The position numbers and the translations under genes were made by a program. Shown here piece by piece: positions 1 to 9,670 of a stretch of 64,000 nucleotides of DNA; the first letter of the stretch is position 1; each line of letters begins with the position of its first letter. Under the pieces are notes generated by a model that was not told the origin of the DNA, did not search any database, and saw nothing but the letters and a program-made list of their open reading frames with translations. Source of the stretch: Synechococcus sp. CS-1325 (GTDB taxonomy: Bacteria; Cyanobacteriota; Cyanobacteriia; PCC-6307; Cyanobiaceae); contig JAHLYW010000011.1 of NCBI GenBank assembly GCA_025128135.1, forward strand, positions 1-64,000, given 5' to 3'.

Positions 1-99
1 CCTGATCATTCGACAGGGAGATAAACGACTCGACTTAAAGTAATTGATGCCAGTCGTCAGGAGCATCTGCACGTGCAGAGGATTTCCTTGCGGCTTCTC

Positions 100-125
100 A
101 ATATTGCCTCAAAAGTGGCAATATT
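100..125. repeat. 9-bp inverted repeat
   Basis: AATATTGCC (100-108) and GGCAATATT (117-125) are perfect reverse complements separated by 8 bases. No T-run follows on either strand, so it looks more like an operator-type dyad or a cruciform than a rho-independent terminator. Nothing nearby reveals which gene it would serve. Confidence 0.5.
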
Positions 126-575
126 TCGAGGTTCCCTGAAATGTCCAGCAATGCAGACCGCTCTGGTGCTGATTGATCGGATCAACAACATCGCCAAACC
201 CGCCGTAAAGATCACCACCTCAACATTCCGAGGTGACGCGACGTTGGTAGCTGGAGACCGCCAACAGGGGACTGAGATCGGCCTCCGCCTTCAACGTTTG
301 TGCACAGAGTGGTGAAGCATCGACTGAGCCCTTTCCAAGCCAACGTCCTTGCTGGGGTGCTGCGGGGGGCACCACCACCTAAGCCACCACCTAGGCCACG
401 ATCATCGCTACACGATCATTCAGCCTGAGGATGTCTGTGCGGCGGAGCCCCTCCAGAAACGCAGCAGATGAATCGGGCAGCCTTCCCGCCTGGCCACCGG
501 ACGACGGGTTGGGATGGGCTGAACTGCATCCTGATGACCTGGAGGCCAAACTTACTTGGTGCTGAAGGAGCTGGT

Positions 576-589
576 CTCGTTGGAACGAG
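576..589. repeat. 14-bp near-perfect palindrome
   Basis: CTCGTT and AACGAG flank a central GG. The site lies about 105 bases beyond the 3' end of the RTX gene, read on that gene's strand. It has no T-tract and the stem is short, so it is a weak terminator candidate and could equally be a protein binding site. Confidence 0.35.
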
Positions 590-694
590 CTTTAGATGGG
601 ATCCAGCATTCCCCTGGGTTTTCGGATGAAAGGGGAGGTGGCGAAATGGTGGAACATGGCAGGCACCAAGCTAGGAGAGACCTGCGGCGAAGGT

Positions 695-3600
695 TCAGGA
701 GGCCATGATCTGGATGTTTGTGGCGGTAAGTGCTGGCAGCCCTGCCAGTTGTGCGAACGACACAGCTCCCCCAAGGCCACTGCCATCAGCATCAAAGCTG
801 AGGATGCCAGTGGCGCCGTCGTAGACAAATACTGCCGAATCGGGCAGTGGCTGGGCAGCAAGGCGGAAGTTTGCCGCGCCTAACGGCAGGGCACCAAAGC
901 CAGCGCTGTCCACCTGGATCTGTTCGGACGCGGCGGTGAAGTCGGTGATCAGATCAAGTCCCTGGTTCGAGGCGAAGTACTTGAACTGATCCACCCCACT
1001 GCCGCCGGTCAGGGTGTCGGCGCCACTGCCACCAACCAGAAGATCATTGTTGCCCCCGCCATCAAGTGTGTCAGCGCCGAGACCACCCAGCAGGGTGTCG
1101 TTGCCGTTACCCCCCAGAATCGAATCATTGCTGCGTCCGCCATCGAGGGTGTTGGCAGTGGTGGATCCGGTGATCACGTCACGGCCCTGGGATCCCTGTA
1201 CGGCCTCGATTCCAATCAGCCTGTCCTGGTCACCAACACCGAAATCGGTGAGCCCTGTGGCCAGATTGATTGACCCTCCCACAGCCGAATAGCTGTAGTC
1301 CGCCACATCCCCGAGCCCGAGCCCGCCATTGAGCGTGTCCGCTCCGAGACCACCCAGCAAGGTATCGATGCCATCGTCGCCGAAAAGAGAATCGTTACCT
1401 GCCAGGCCACTGAGTTGGTTGGCTGTGGCAGTGCCGGAAATCGTGTCGTTACCGGCACCACCCACGGCATTCTCGAAGTTGAGGACGGTGGTGTTTCCGA
1501 TGCCCGTGATCACCGCCACGGTGGTGAGCAGGTTGATGGCTCCTCCATTGGCACCACCCAGGAAACTGAAGTCAACGGTGTCGATGTCGAGGCCCCCATC
1601 GAGGCTGTTGACTTCGTTGCCACCGAGCAAGGTGTCATTGCCGCCAAGACCAAGCAGGGTGTCAGTGCCACCACGTCCATCAAGGAAGTTGGCGTCGGCG
1701 GAACCCGTGATCGAGTCGTTGCCGTTGCTTCCGATCACATTCTCAATCGATGTGAACGATTCATTGACTCCGCCGATCGAGCTGGTGCCCGTGGGAAGAG
1801 CGATGGCTCCACCGGTGGACGAGAAGCTGTAATCGATCAGATCCGAGCCAACGCCGCCATCAAAGCTGTCAATGCCTTCCCCACCGATGAGGGTGTCGTT
1901 GCCATCCCCCCCGATCAGGGTGTCGTTGCCACCGGAGCCCCGCAGATTGTCAGCAACGGCACTGCCGATGATCGAATCATCACCGCCCTGGCCATCGATG
2001 AAGTCAAGACCCGTCACCGTGATGCCGGTGAAGTTGAGGTTGTCGTTGGTGGTGGAGCCGAAGCTGGAGCCGCCGTAGATCTCCTGGCCGTTGGCCAGCA
2101 CTTGTTCGATCCCGTTGCCAGCCAGGCTGAAGCTGCTGCCGATGAACCACCAGGCGCCGCTCACGATCGACACCGTGTCGGTGTTAGCACCGCCATTGAG
2201 GTTGTAGGCCTGGTCGTTCCACACCTGGATCAGGTCGTTGCCGACATCGCCGAGGATGGTGTCGGCTCCGAAGGCGAACAGGGTGTCGTTGCCGATGCCG
2301 CCATTCAGGAAATCGTTGCCGCTGGCGTTGGAGGTGTCGCTGTCCAGGATGTCGTCACCACTGGCGCCAATCAGCGTGTCGTTACCACTGTCTCCGTAGA
2401 GGGAATCGTTGAGCAGGCTGCCCAGAATCGAATCGTTGTCGTTGCCACCGAAGATCCTTGAAGCAGCCGCCAATCCCCGGATCGTGTCGTTGCCGCCTTG
2501 GCCTGCGATGAAGTCGAGACCTGTCACCGTGATGCCGGTGAAGTTGAGGTTGTCGTTGGTGGTGGCCCCAGAGGTCGCCCCGCCGTAGATCTCCTGGCCA
2601 TTGGCGAAGATGGCCTCGATCCCGTTGCTCGCCAAGCTGAAGCTGGTTCCGATCAACCACGAAGTATTTGCGATCGATACCGTGTCGATGTCGGTACCAC
2701 CCTGAATGTTGTAAGACTGGTCTGACCAGACCCGAATCAGATCATTGCCGGCATCGCCGCGAATCGTGTCGCCTTGGAAGGCAAACAGCGTGTCGTTGCC
2801 ATTGCCGCCGATCAGGGAATCGTTGCCAGTGCAGCTGGCCTGGGTGTCGAGGATGTCGTCGCCATCTCCACCGATCAGGATGTCGTTGCCATTGTCACCG
2901 GTGAGGGTGTCGTTGAGCAGGCCGCCAAGGATCGAATCGTTGTCGTTGCCCCCACGAATCTGTGAGGCCCCCACCAGTCCCCGAATCGTGTCATTGCCGC
3001 CCTGGCCGTCGATAAAGTCAAGGCCCGTCACAGTGATGCCAGTGAAGTTGAGGTTGTCGTTGGCGAGGCTGCCATAGATTTCCTGACCATTGGCCTGGAT
3101 GGCTTCGATCCCATTGCCAGCCAGGCTGAAGCTGCTGCCGATGAACCACCAGGCACCGCTGACGATCGACACCGTGTCGATGTCGGCACCTCCCTGAATG
3201 TTGTAGGCCTGATCATTCCAGACCTGGATCAGATCATTGCCCGCGTCACCACGGATCGTGTCGCCACCGAGGGCGAACAGCGTGTCGTTGCCGTTGCCGC
3301 CGATCAGGGAATCGTTGCCGCTGGAGTTGGAGCTGTCACTATCCAGGATGTCGTTGCCGTCACCACCGATTAGGATGTCATTGCCAGCATCTCCACGGAT
3401 GGTGTCGTTGAGCAGGCCGCCAAGGATCGAATCGTTGTCGTTGCCCCCACGAATCTGTGAGGCCCCCACCAGTCCCCGAATCGTGTCATTGCCGCCCTGG
3501 CCGTCGATAAAGTCAAGGCCCGTCACCGTGATACCGGTGAAGTTGAGGTTGTCGTTGGTGGTGGCTCCAAATCCCGAGCCGCCGTAGATTTCCTGGCCGT

Positions 3601-5575
3601 TGGCCAAGATGGTTTCGATTTCGTTGCCCGCCAGACTGAAACTGCTGCCGATGAACCACCAGGCACCGCTCACGATCGACACCGTGTCGGTGTTAGTACC
3701 GCCATTGAGGGTATAGGCCTGATCATTCCAAACCTGGATCAGGTCGTTGCCGGCATCGCCAAGGATGGTGTCGGCTCCGAAGGCGAACAGGGTGTCGTTG
3801 CCGATGCCGCCATTCAGGAAATCGTTCCCAGTCGCTGCTGAGGTGTTCAGGTCAAGAATGTCGTTGCCCGAGCCTCCGATGATGGTGTCATTGCCTCCAT
3901 CGCCATTGAGGGTGTCGTTGCCATTGCCACCAACGAGTGAGTCGTTATCGGCGCCACCGCGCAATTGATCGGCAATGGTGGATCCGGTGAGGCTGTCATT
4001 ACCCCCTTGGCCATCAATGAAGGCCACGTTCTTGAGGGTGATCCCGGAAAGGTTGAGGCTGTCGTTGCTGATGGCACCTGACCCAACTCCACCATAAAGG
4101 CCAAAGGTGTTGCCCTCCACGATCTGAATGCGATTGGCTGAAAGACTGAAGCTTGTTCCCAGGAACCAGGCATTCGAGGCCAGCGAAACCGTGTTGGTTC
4201 CCGTACCCCCCTGAATTCCATAGAATTGATCACTCCATACCTGGATCAGGTCATTGTCAGCACCACCGTCGATGGTGTCGGCTCCGAAGGCGAACAGCGT
4301 GTCATTGCCGTTGCCCCCCATCAGGGAATCGTTGCCGGTGGCATCGGTGGTGTCGAGCCGGTCGTTGCCATCCCCCCCCAGTACCGTGTCATTGCCAGCG
4401 TTGCCGCTGATCGAGTCGTTGCCGAAGCCCCCGATCAATAAGTCGTTATCGGCTCCGCCGCGGATGAAATCGTCTCCTACGGATCCGGTGATCGTGTCGT
4501 TGCCGCCCTGGCCGTCGGTGAAGGTCACCCCGGTGAGGGTGATTCCCGTGTAGTTGATCTCATCGGCGGTGATGGCACCAAAGCTGCTGCCGGAGTAGAT
4601 CCCGAAGTTGTTGCCCTGGATGATCTCAATGCCGTTGCTCACCTGGCTGAAGGTCGTTCCTGTCAACCAAAAACTGGATTGGATGGAGAGCGTGTCGATG
4701 CCGGTCCCTCCTTGGAGGGAATAGGACTGGTCACTCCAGACTTGGAGAACATCGTTATCGGCACCCCCATCAAGAGTGTCGGCTCCAAAGGCGAACAGCG
4801 TGTCATTACCGATGCCGCCGATCAGCGAATCATTGCCCTGACTGGTCGCAGAAACGTCCAGGATGTCGTCACCGTCGCTGCCGATCAGCGTGTCGTCCTC
4901 AAAATTTCCATGGAGGGTGTCGTTGCCGAGACCACCCGAGAGTGAATCATTACCGGAACCCCCGCGGATGAAGTCGGATCCGCTGGAGCCTTCCACGGTG
5001 TCATTACCGGTCTGGGCATCGATCACGCTGACGTTGCTCAGTGTGATGCCGCTGAAGCTGATGGCGTCGTTGCTGTTGGCGCCAAAGCTGCTCCCCCCAT
5101 AGATCGCGAGGCCATTGCCCTGAACGATCTCGATGCCATTGTCAGCCAGATTGAAGCTGCTGCCGATCAGCCAGTAACTGCTGGTGATCGAGACCGTGTC
5201 GGTGCCGGAGCCGCCTTGCAGGTTGTAGGACTGATCGCTCCAAACCCTGATCAGGTCATCATTGGCACCACCATCGATGGTGTCTGCGCCGATGGCGAAG
5301 AGGGTATCATTGCCGGCGCCACCAACCAGATAATCGTTTCCTGCGGCCGTGGAGGTGTTGGTGTCGATCAGGTCGTTGCCATCACCACCCAGCACGGTGT
5401 CGTTGTCTCCATCCCCATTGAGGGTGTCGTTGCCACCACCGCCATCAATCAGATCGTTGCCTGCGGCGCCTGAGATCAGGTCAGCCAGGTCGGAGGGGAT
5501 GCCGCCGACGATGCCATTGGTGATGTCATCGGGAGTGATGACATCGGCATTGACGGTTCCGTTGATGAAGGCCAT
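695..5575 (-). CDS. large RTX (hemolysin-type calcium-binding repeat) protein
   Basis: A 1626-residue protein made almost wholly of repeats. Residues 1-90 and about 1210-1560 carry canonical calcium-binding nonapeptides of the GGxGNDxLx type. Between them lie seven modules of about 168 residues, each with a DTLFA element, a conserved VWxDQ segment and a (N)GITVTGLDFIDGQGG-like segment. The C-terminus (GADTLTGGSGVDQF, then DLITDF) resembles the end of type I-secreted RTX proteins, and there is no N-terminal signal peptide. The family is exported by ABC/MFP/TolC systems and folds on binding calcium outside the cell. No enzymatic domain is visible, so a surface-layer, adhesive or matrix role is inferred. 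No secretion genes lie in the window. The ATG at 5575 is the first start of the repeat-coding frame. Confidence 0.9.
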   Translation of the reverse strand: MAFINGTVNADVITPDDITNGIVGGIPSDLADLISGAAGNDLIDGGGGNDTLNGDGDNDTVLGGDGNDLIDTNTSTAAGNDYLVGGAGNDTLFAIGADTIDGGANDDLIRVWSDQSYNLQGGSGTDTVSITSSYWLIGSSFNLADNGIEIVQGNGLAIYGGSSFGANSNDAISFSGITLSNVSVIDAQTGNDTVEGSSGSDFIRGGSGNDSLSGGLGNDTLHGNFEDDTLIGSDGDDILDVSATSQGNDSLIGGIGNDTLFAFGADTLDGGADNDVLQVWSDQSYSLQGGTGIDTLSIQSSFWLTGTTFSQVSNGIEIIQGNNFGIYSGSSFGAITADEINYTGITLTGVTFTDGQGGNDTITGSVGDDFIRGGADNDLLIGGFGNDSISGNAGNDTVLGGDGNDRLDTTDATGNDSLMGGNGNDTLFAFGADTIDGGADNDLIQVWSDQFYGIQGGTGTNTVSLASNAWFLGTSFSLSANRIQIVEGNTFGLYGGVGSGAISNDSLNLSGITLKNVAFIDGQGGNDSLTGSTIADQLRGGADNDSLVGGNGNDTLNGDGGNDTIIGGSGNDILDLNTSAATGNDFLNGGIGNDTLFAFGADTILGDAGNDLIQVWNDQAYTLNGGTNTDTVSIVSGAWWFIGSSFSLAGNEIETILANGQEIYGGSGFGATTNDNLNFTGITVTGLDFIDGQGGNDTIRGLVGASQIRGGNDNDSILGGLLNDTIRGDAGNDILIGGDGNDILDSDSSNSSGNDSLIGGNGNDTLFALGGDTIRGDAGNDLIQVWNDQAYNIQGGADIDTVSIVSGAWWFIGSSFSLAGNGIEAIQANGQEIYGSLANDNLNFTGITVTGLDFIDGQGGNDTIRGLVGASQIRGGNDNDSILGGLLNDTLTGDNGNDILIGGDGDDILDTQASCTGNDSLIGGNGNDTLFAFQGDTIRGDAGNDLIRVWSDQSYNIQGGTDIDTVSIANTSWLIGTSFSLASNGIEAIFANGQEIYGGATSGATTNDNLNFTGITVTGLDFIAGQGGNDTIRGLAAASRIFGGNDNDSILGSLLNDSLYGDSGNDTLIGASGDDILDSDTSNASGNDFLNGGIGNDTLFAFGADTILGDVGNDLIQVWNDQAYNLNGGANTDTVSIVSGAWWFIGSSFSLAGNGIEQVLANGQEIYGGSSFGSTTNDNLNFTGITVTGLDFIDGQGGDDSIIGSAVADNLRGSGGNDTLIGGDGNDTLIGGEGIDSFDGGVGSDLIDYSFSSTGGAIALPTGTSSIGGVNESFTSIENVIGSNGNDSITGSADANFLDGRGGTDTLLGLGGNDTLLGGNEVNSLDGGLDIDTVDFSFLGGANGGAINLLTTVAVITGIGNTTVLNFENAVGGAGNDTISGTATANQLSGLAGNDSLFGDDGIDTLLGGLGADTLNGGLGLGDVADYSYSAVGGSINLATGLTDFGVGDQDRLIGIEAVQGSQGRDVITGSTTANTLDGGRSNDSILGGNGNDTLLGGLGADTLDGGGNNDLLVGGSGADTLTGGSGVDQFKYFASNQGLDLITDFTAASEQIQVDSAGFGALPLGAANFRLAAQPLPDSAVFVYDGATGILSFDADGSGLGGAVSFAQLAGLPALTATNIQIMAS
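1855..5330 (-). repeat. seven ~505-bp coding super-repeats in the RTX gene
   Basis: The DTLFA-coding element recurs near 5298, 4793, 4290, 3783, 3273, 2785 and 2277, giving periods of about 505, 503, 507, 510, 488 and 508 bp. The short interval follows from loss of about six residues in the fifth module (EIYGSLAND in place of EIYGGSGFGATTND). Several stretches are nearly identical in DNA between modules, for example around 2940-3010 and 3440-3510, which points to recent duplication or gene conversion. Confidence 0.85.
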
Positions 5576-5914
5576 GGTTGCAATCTCAGGCTGCTGGGAA
5601 AAAGAGTAAAATAGGTAAAGTTGCTATCGGTAGACAATCAAACGGAGCGGCTATTTAGCCTGGCAGACGAAGCCAGATCGGATTAAAATGGCTTCATCAA
5701 CCTTCATGGTAATACAGCTGCATCGGCCACCATACTTTATCTAGCATGGTTTTTTGTGCACCGTCTCATCCGGGGGAATGGATTCAAGGCATGGCTTTCT
5801 TGACATTCACTCACGAAATCATTCGAAATCAATTCTTTGACGTGCCTTCCGGCCAAGGAGGGCCAGGCCGCAGGGTTGTTGCACCGTCGCCATCCGCTCC
5901 TCAGGCTGGGCCAG
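5576..5914. other. intergenic, AT-richer region upstream of the RTX gene
   Basis: This is 339 bp between the RTX start and the 3' end of the hydroxylase-family gene, both on the minus strand. It is visibly more AT-rich around 5600-5760 than the flanks, which fits a promoter and untranslated leader. No gene is supported: a short minus-strand frame that enters from the upstream gene has no family motifs. Confidence 0.5.
5608..5637 (-). promoter_or_regulatory. candidate sigma70-type promoter for the RTX gene
   Basis: On the minus strand TTGTCT (5632-5637) and TATTTT (5608-5613) are separated by 18 bases, about 35 bases upstream of the start codon. The match is imperfect and rests on pattern only. 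Confidence 0.3.
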
Positions 5915-6664
5915 TCAGGGAATAACAGACTTGGCATAGGACGGATCCTGGGTGCCGCAGACCAGATCCCAGAAAGTGAAATAGAGCCCGAAATGAATGA
6001 CGTGGCGGCGGTGATGCAGGGAATGGTGGGCAGGCCCGATGAACCAGCGTGCGAGCCAGTGGTGGGGGAAGCCCATGGGAAGCCTGTCAAGGCCCAGGTG
6101 GTTGACCACCGCCCACACGGTCATGGTGCAGAGCACCGCGACCAGGGTGACGGTATGCAGGGGGACCACGAACACCACTGCCACCAGGAAAAGTGCTTGC
6201 ACCACGGCTTCGATCGGATCAAAAGCGAAGGAGGTCCATGGGGTGGGCTGGCGAGAGCGGTGGTGGCCTTCATGCAGCCAGCGGAACACTGCGGGGTGAT
6301 GGAAGAGACGGTGGCTGGCGTAGAAGAAGCCGTCCTGAAGAATCAGCACGGCCGCGTAGCTGAGTCCCAGGTACCACCAGCCGTGCTGGTCGGGCCGCTC
6401 GTAGAGGCGGGTGAGCCCCAGGCCGCGTAATGAGAGCACGCCGGCAGTGGCCAGAGCGAACACCCCCGCCGAGATTACCGACAGCTGGATGTCGTCCCTG
6501 ATGGCCCGGTTCGAGATCGGCGCGAGCGCTGGAGTGGCGGCGCAGCCGGCGGGCTGGTGCCTGGCATAGAGCAGCCAGTAAGAAGCTCCGGCCACCAGGA
6601 AATAGCGTCCGAGGATGATTCCGAAAAAAACCAGGACCCAGGTCCAGAAGGGAAGCTCGTCCAT
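5915..6664 (-). CDS. fatty acid hydroxylase / sterol desaturase superfamily membrane protein
   Basis: A 249-residue integral membrane protein with the diiron histidine clusters of this superfamily in order: HRLFHH, HEGHH, and HHSLHHRRH near the C-terminus. Hydrophobic segments lie at about residues 8-28, 60-80, 95-115 and 150-175. Members insert hydroxyl groups or double bonds in lipids or carotenoids using O2; the substrate here cannot be told from sequence. The histidine spacing differs from the DesC enzymes further right. The ATG at 6664 begins a plausible membrane N-terminus (MDELPFWTWVLVFFG). It could instead be a carotenoid hydroxylase-like enzyme. Confidence 0.8.
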   Translation of the reverse strand: MDELPFWTWVLVFFGIILGRYFLVAGASYWLLYARHQPAGCAATPALAPISNRAIRDDIQLSVISAGVFALATAGVLSLRGLGLTRLYERPDQHGWWYLGLSYAAVLILQDGFFYASHRLFHHPAVFRWLHEGHHRSRQPTPWTSFAFDPIEAVVQALFLVAVVFVVPLHTVTLVAVLCTMTVWAVVNHLGLDRLPMGFPHHWLARWFIGPAHHSLHHRRHVIHFGLYFTFWDLVCGTQDPSYAKSVIP

Positions 6665-6818
6665 GGATGTTAGGGCTGATGGGGTGGTCTGTTCTTCGCC
6701 GCCCTTTCCCGGACCGCCCTGATCAACACCGCCATCAGCTGAATCCCAATCCTAGGGTCCCAGGCAGGAAAATCTGCAGAGCAGCGACATGGCGCCCTCA
6801 GCCTGCCGGCGCAGCTGC

Positions 6819-8048
6819 TCAGCTCGCGCCTGAGCGCAGCAGTTCCAGGCCCCGGGGCAGGCAGTGACGCTGCAGATCGAAGCGCTCCAGCACCGTGGCG
6901 CGGGCCTGGCGGCGCAGGCTCTCCGCCTCGGCGGGCGCCTTGAGAGCGAGGAGCACCTGAGACACCAGCTGGTCGGGATCGAAGAAATCCACCAGCCAGC
7001 CGTTCGCTCCGTGCTCCACCACCTCCAGCACCGGTGCCACGGCGGAGGCCACCACCAGGCAGCCGGCGGCCATCGCCTCAAGCAGCGACCACGACAGCAC
7101 GAACGGGTAGGTGAAATACACGTGCACCGCCGAAACCTGCAGCACCTGCAGATAGGTGGTGTAGGGCACGCGGCCGAGGAAGTGGAGGCGGCTCCAGTCG
7201 AGCTGCCCATCGAGTTCGGCGCTCAGGGCCTGCCGATAGGTCTGGCCGTCGGCACGCACCCGGCCATAGCTCACCTCATCGCCTCCCACCACCACGATCT
7301 GGGCGTTGGGGCGGCCGGCCTGGATTGCCGGCAGGGCACGCATGAACCGGTGGAAGCCGCGGTAGGGCTCCAGGTTGCGCGACACATAGGTGACCACCGG
7401 ATCGCCGGGGGCCAGCTCCAGCTCGCCGATGCGCAGGCGGGCCGCAGGATCGGGCCGCACGCGATCAGTGTCAACGCCCTCGTGTAGCACCTCAATCCGG
7501 GGCTGCAGGATGGCCGGATAGAGGCTGCGCTGCCAGAGGGTGGGGCTGAGACCCAGATCGGCCGCTTCGATCGCCGAGAGATGGCTGAAGTTGCGCGCGC
7601 GGATGCGGCCGATGTCGTCGGCTCGGGCGGGAAACTCGGGATCGAAGCCCACATCCGCGCCCTCCGCCCGGTAGAAAAACTCGCAGTACGACACCAGGCG
7701 CGCCGCCGGAAACACGTCACGCAGAAACAGGGTTTCTCCCCAGCCGGGATGGCCCACGATCAGGTCGGGGCAGAAGCCACCCGCCGCCAACTGCCGGGCG
7801 ATCTTCGATACCACCTGGCCGCGGATCACGGCCGCCTCCACATCCTTGAGCCAGGGGTTGGTGGTGCTCACCCGCTGGCCTTCAAGGCTGTAGCCCAGCC
7901 GCCGAATCGCCGGATGGCACGGCCCCTGGCGTTTCAAGTTGGCGGCTTCGCCGATCGCCACCAGCTGATAGGCCGGATCGGCCGCCAGGGCGGCGGCGAG
8001 ATGGCGGAACTGGCCGGGGAAATTCTGGTGAACGAACAGGACGCGCAT
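6819..8048 (-). CDS. GT4-type glycosyltransferase
   Basis: About 409 residues with a GT-B fold layout. The N-terminus MRVLFVHQNFPGQFRHLA is typical of one cyanobacterial GT4 group, and a linker precedes the donor domain, which has a Glu-rich nucleotide-sugar site (AVHVYFTYPFVLSWSLLE) and a conserved AMAAGC turn. It presumably moves a sugar from an activated donor to a lipid or glycan acceptor on the cytoplasmic side. The ATG at 8048 is preferred over the in-frame TTG one codon earlier. It is the gene next after dnaB on the same strand, about 80 bp away, but no functional link to replication is implied. Confidence 0.85.
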   Translation of the reverse strand: MRVLFVHQNFPGQFRHLAAALAADPAYQLVAIGEAANLKRQGPCHPAIRRLGYSLEGQRVSTTNPWLKDVEAAVIRGQVVSKIARQLAAGGFCPDLIVGHPGWGETLFLRDVFPAARLVSYCEFFYRAEGADVGFDPEFPARADDIGRIRARNFSHLSAIEAADLGLSPTLWQRSLYPAILQPRIEVLHEGVDTDRVRPDPAARLRIGELELAPGDPVVTYVSRNLEPYRGFHRFMRALPAIQAGRPNAQIVVVGGDEVSYGRVRADGQTYRQALSAELDGQLDWSRLHFLGRVPYTTYLQVLQVSAVHVYFTYPFVLSWSLLEAMAAGCLVVASAVAPVLEVVEHGANGWLVDFFDPDQLVSQVLLALKAPAEAESLRRQARATVLERFDLQRHCLPRGLELLRSGAS

Positions 8049-8127
8049 CAACCGGAGGGCCCAGACCGCCGGAGGGGCCGGGGATCGCGAAGACCTCTCA
8101 CTCTGGGCCAGTGTCCGGCGAAGTGGC

Positions 8128-9570
8128 TCAGCCGCCGGATGGGCTCGCCAGATTGCGGAAGCGGGTGAACTGGGGCTCGAACAGCAGCTTCACCGTGCCC
8201 ACCGGGCCGTTGCGGTGCTTGGTGACGATCACTTCGGTGATGCCCCGGTCGGCCGTTTCCGGGTTGTAGTACTCGTCGCGGTAGATCATCAGCACCAGGT
8301 CGGCGTCCTGCTCGATCGAGCCCGATTCCCGCAGATCGCTGAGCATCGGCCGCTTGTTGGTGCGGCTCTCCACGCCGCGGCTGAGCTGGGAAAGGGCGAT
8401 TACCGGCACGTTGAGTTCACGGGCCATCCCCTTGAGGCCGCGGGTGATGCGGGAGAGCTCCTGCACCCGGTTGTCGGGGGTGGTGCCCTCCATCAGCTGC
8501 AGATAATCAATCACGATCAGGCCCAGCTCCTTGCCCTGCTCGGCCATCAGCCGGCGGCAGAGCGAGCGCATCTCCAGCACGCCGGCATTGGGCTTGTCGT
8601 CGATGAACAGGGGCAGCTGGCCGAGGGTGTTGATGCCCTGGCCGAGCAGCGGCCATTCCTCCTGCTGCAGCCGGCCGGTGCGCAGCCGGCCGCTTTCGAT
8701 CCCAACCTCCATCGACAGCAGCCGGTAGGTGAGCTGCGCCTTGCTCATCTCCAGGGAGAACACGCACACCGGCAACTGGTGGAGCTGGGCCACGTTCTTG
8801 GCGATGTTGAGCACGATCGAGGTTTTGCCCATCGCCGGCCGGCCCGCCACGATGATCAGGTCGCTGCGCTGCAGCCCCTGGGTGATCGCGTCGAGGTCGT
8901 AGAAGTTCACCGGGATGCCGGCCACCGAGGTGCCTAGAGACCGGCTCTCGATCTCGTTGAAGGTGCTGGTGAGGATCTCGGCGGTGGGGGTGAGCCCCAC
9001 CGAGGGCTTCTCCTGGCTGATCGCGAAGATCTGCTGCTCCGCCTCATCGAGCACCTGATCCATCGGCTTGGCCTGATCGAAGCCGAGCCGGATCACCTCG
9101 TTGCCTGAGCGGATCAGCTGACGCCGCAGGTATTTGTCCATCACCAGGCGGGCCACCTGGTCGATCGAGGCGGTGCTGAGCGTGCGCTCGACCAGCTCCA
9201 CCAGCCGGTTGCTGCCGCCCACCTTCTCCAGCTGGCCCGTGTCGGCCAGCCAGGCGGCCATGGCGGTGAGATCGGTGGGCTTGCCCTGGCTGTGCAGCAT
9301 CAGGGCGGTGCGGTAGATCTCCCGGTGGGCGCTCAGGTAGAAGGCTTCCGGCCGCAGCAGATCGGCAATGCGGCCGAGGGCGTCGGGATCGAGCAGGATG
9401 CCGCCCAGCACGGCCTCCTCCGCCTCCAGGTTCTGGGGCGGCACCTGATCAGGCAGGGCCTCGAAGTGGGCCTCGGCCTGGTCGCGCCCCCGCCGCCGGT
9501 TGACGGGAGCCAGGGCGGGGCCAGGTTCCGAGCCGGCGCCATCTGGGGTTGGCAGGGGGAGGCTCACCAT
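8128..9570 (-). CDS. dnaB: replicative DNA helicase DnaB
   Basis: 480 residues, the usual length. The N-terminal primase-interaction domain starts near PPQNLEAEEAVLGGILLD (about residues 43-60). The RecA-like domain has Walker A GRPAMGKTS, the SLEMSKAQL motif, Walker B LIVIDYLQLM, and the C-terminal QDADLVLMIYRDEYY and EVIVTKHRNGPVG segments. It unwinds DNA at the replication fork as a hexamer. No intein interrupts it, although many cyanobacterial DnaB proteins carry one. It lies 100 bp downstream of rplI, an order common in bacteria. Confidence 0.97.
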   Translation of the reverse strand: MVSLPLPTPDGAGSEPGPALAPVNRRRGRDQAEAHFEALPDQVPPQNLEAEEAVLGGILLDPDALGRIADLLRPEAFYLSAHREIYRTALMLHSQGKPTDLTAMAAWLADTGQLEKVGGSNRLVELVERTLSTASIDQVARLVMDKYLRRQLIRSGNEVIRLGFDQAKPMDQVLDEAEQQIFAISQEKPSVGLTPTAEILTSTFNEIESRSLGTSVAGIPVNFYDLDAITQGLQRSDLIIVAGRPAMGKTSIVLNIAKNVAQLHQLPVCVFSLEMSKAQLTYRLLSMEVGIESGRLRTGRLQQEEWPLLGQGINTLGQLPLFIDDKPNAGVLEMRSLCRRLMAEQGKELGLIVIDYLQLMEGTTPDNRVQELSRITRGLKGMARELNVPVIALSQLSRGVESRTNKRPMLSDLRESGSIEQDADLVLMIYRDEYYNPETADRGITEVIVTKHRNGPVGTVKLLFEPQFTRFRNLASPSGG

Positions 9571-9670
9571 GGCGTCAGGCTAGGTCCACCGATCCAGCGG
9601 GCATGTGGTGATCCATGCCAAAGCCGGGATCAGGCGAGGATGGAGCGAACCGATCGGCCAGGCAGCTTCT

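Larger units (their letters stand above)
1..694. other. gene-poor left edge
   Basis: No convincing coding sequence is visible here. The short open frames lack a ribosome binding site and recognisable motifs, and those near the right edge are antisense to the RTX gene or run through its 3' flank. The stretch holds two short inverted repeats, listed separately. A degraded gene or mobile-element remnant cannot be excluded, but I see no terminal repeats or transposase motif. Confidence 0.5.

Noticed and set aside
1415..2461. 348-residue plus-strand frame in the RTX region
   Set aside because: The repeats there read as antisense of the calcium-binding nonapeptides (VV-A rich) and the frame has no ribosome site.
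1855..5330. Regular repeats that could suggest a CRISPR array or satellite
   Set aside because: The repeats are long, in frame and code for RTX-type modules; no spacer-repeat pattern and no cas genes are present.
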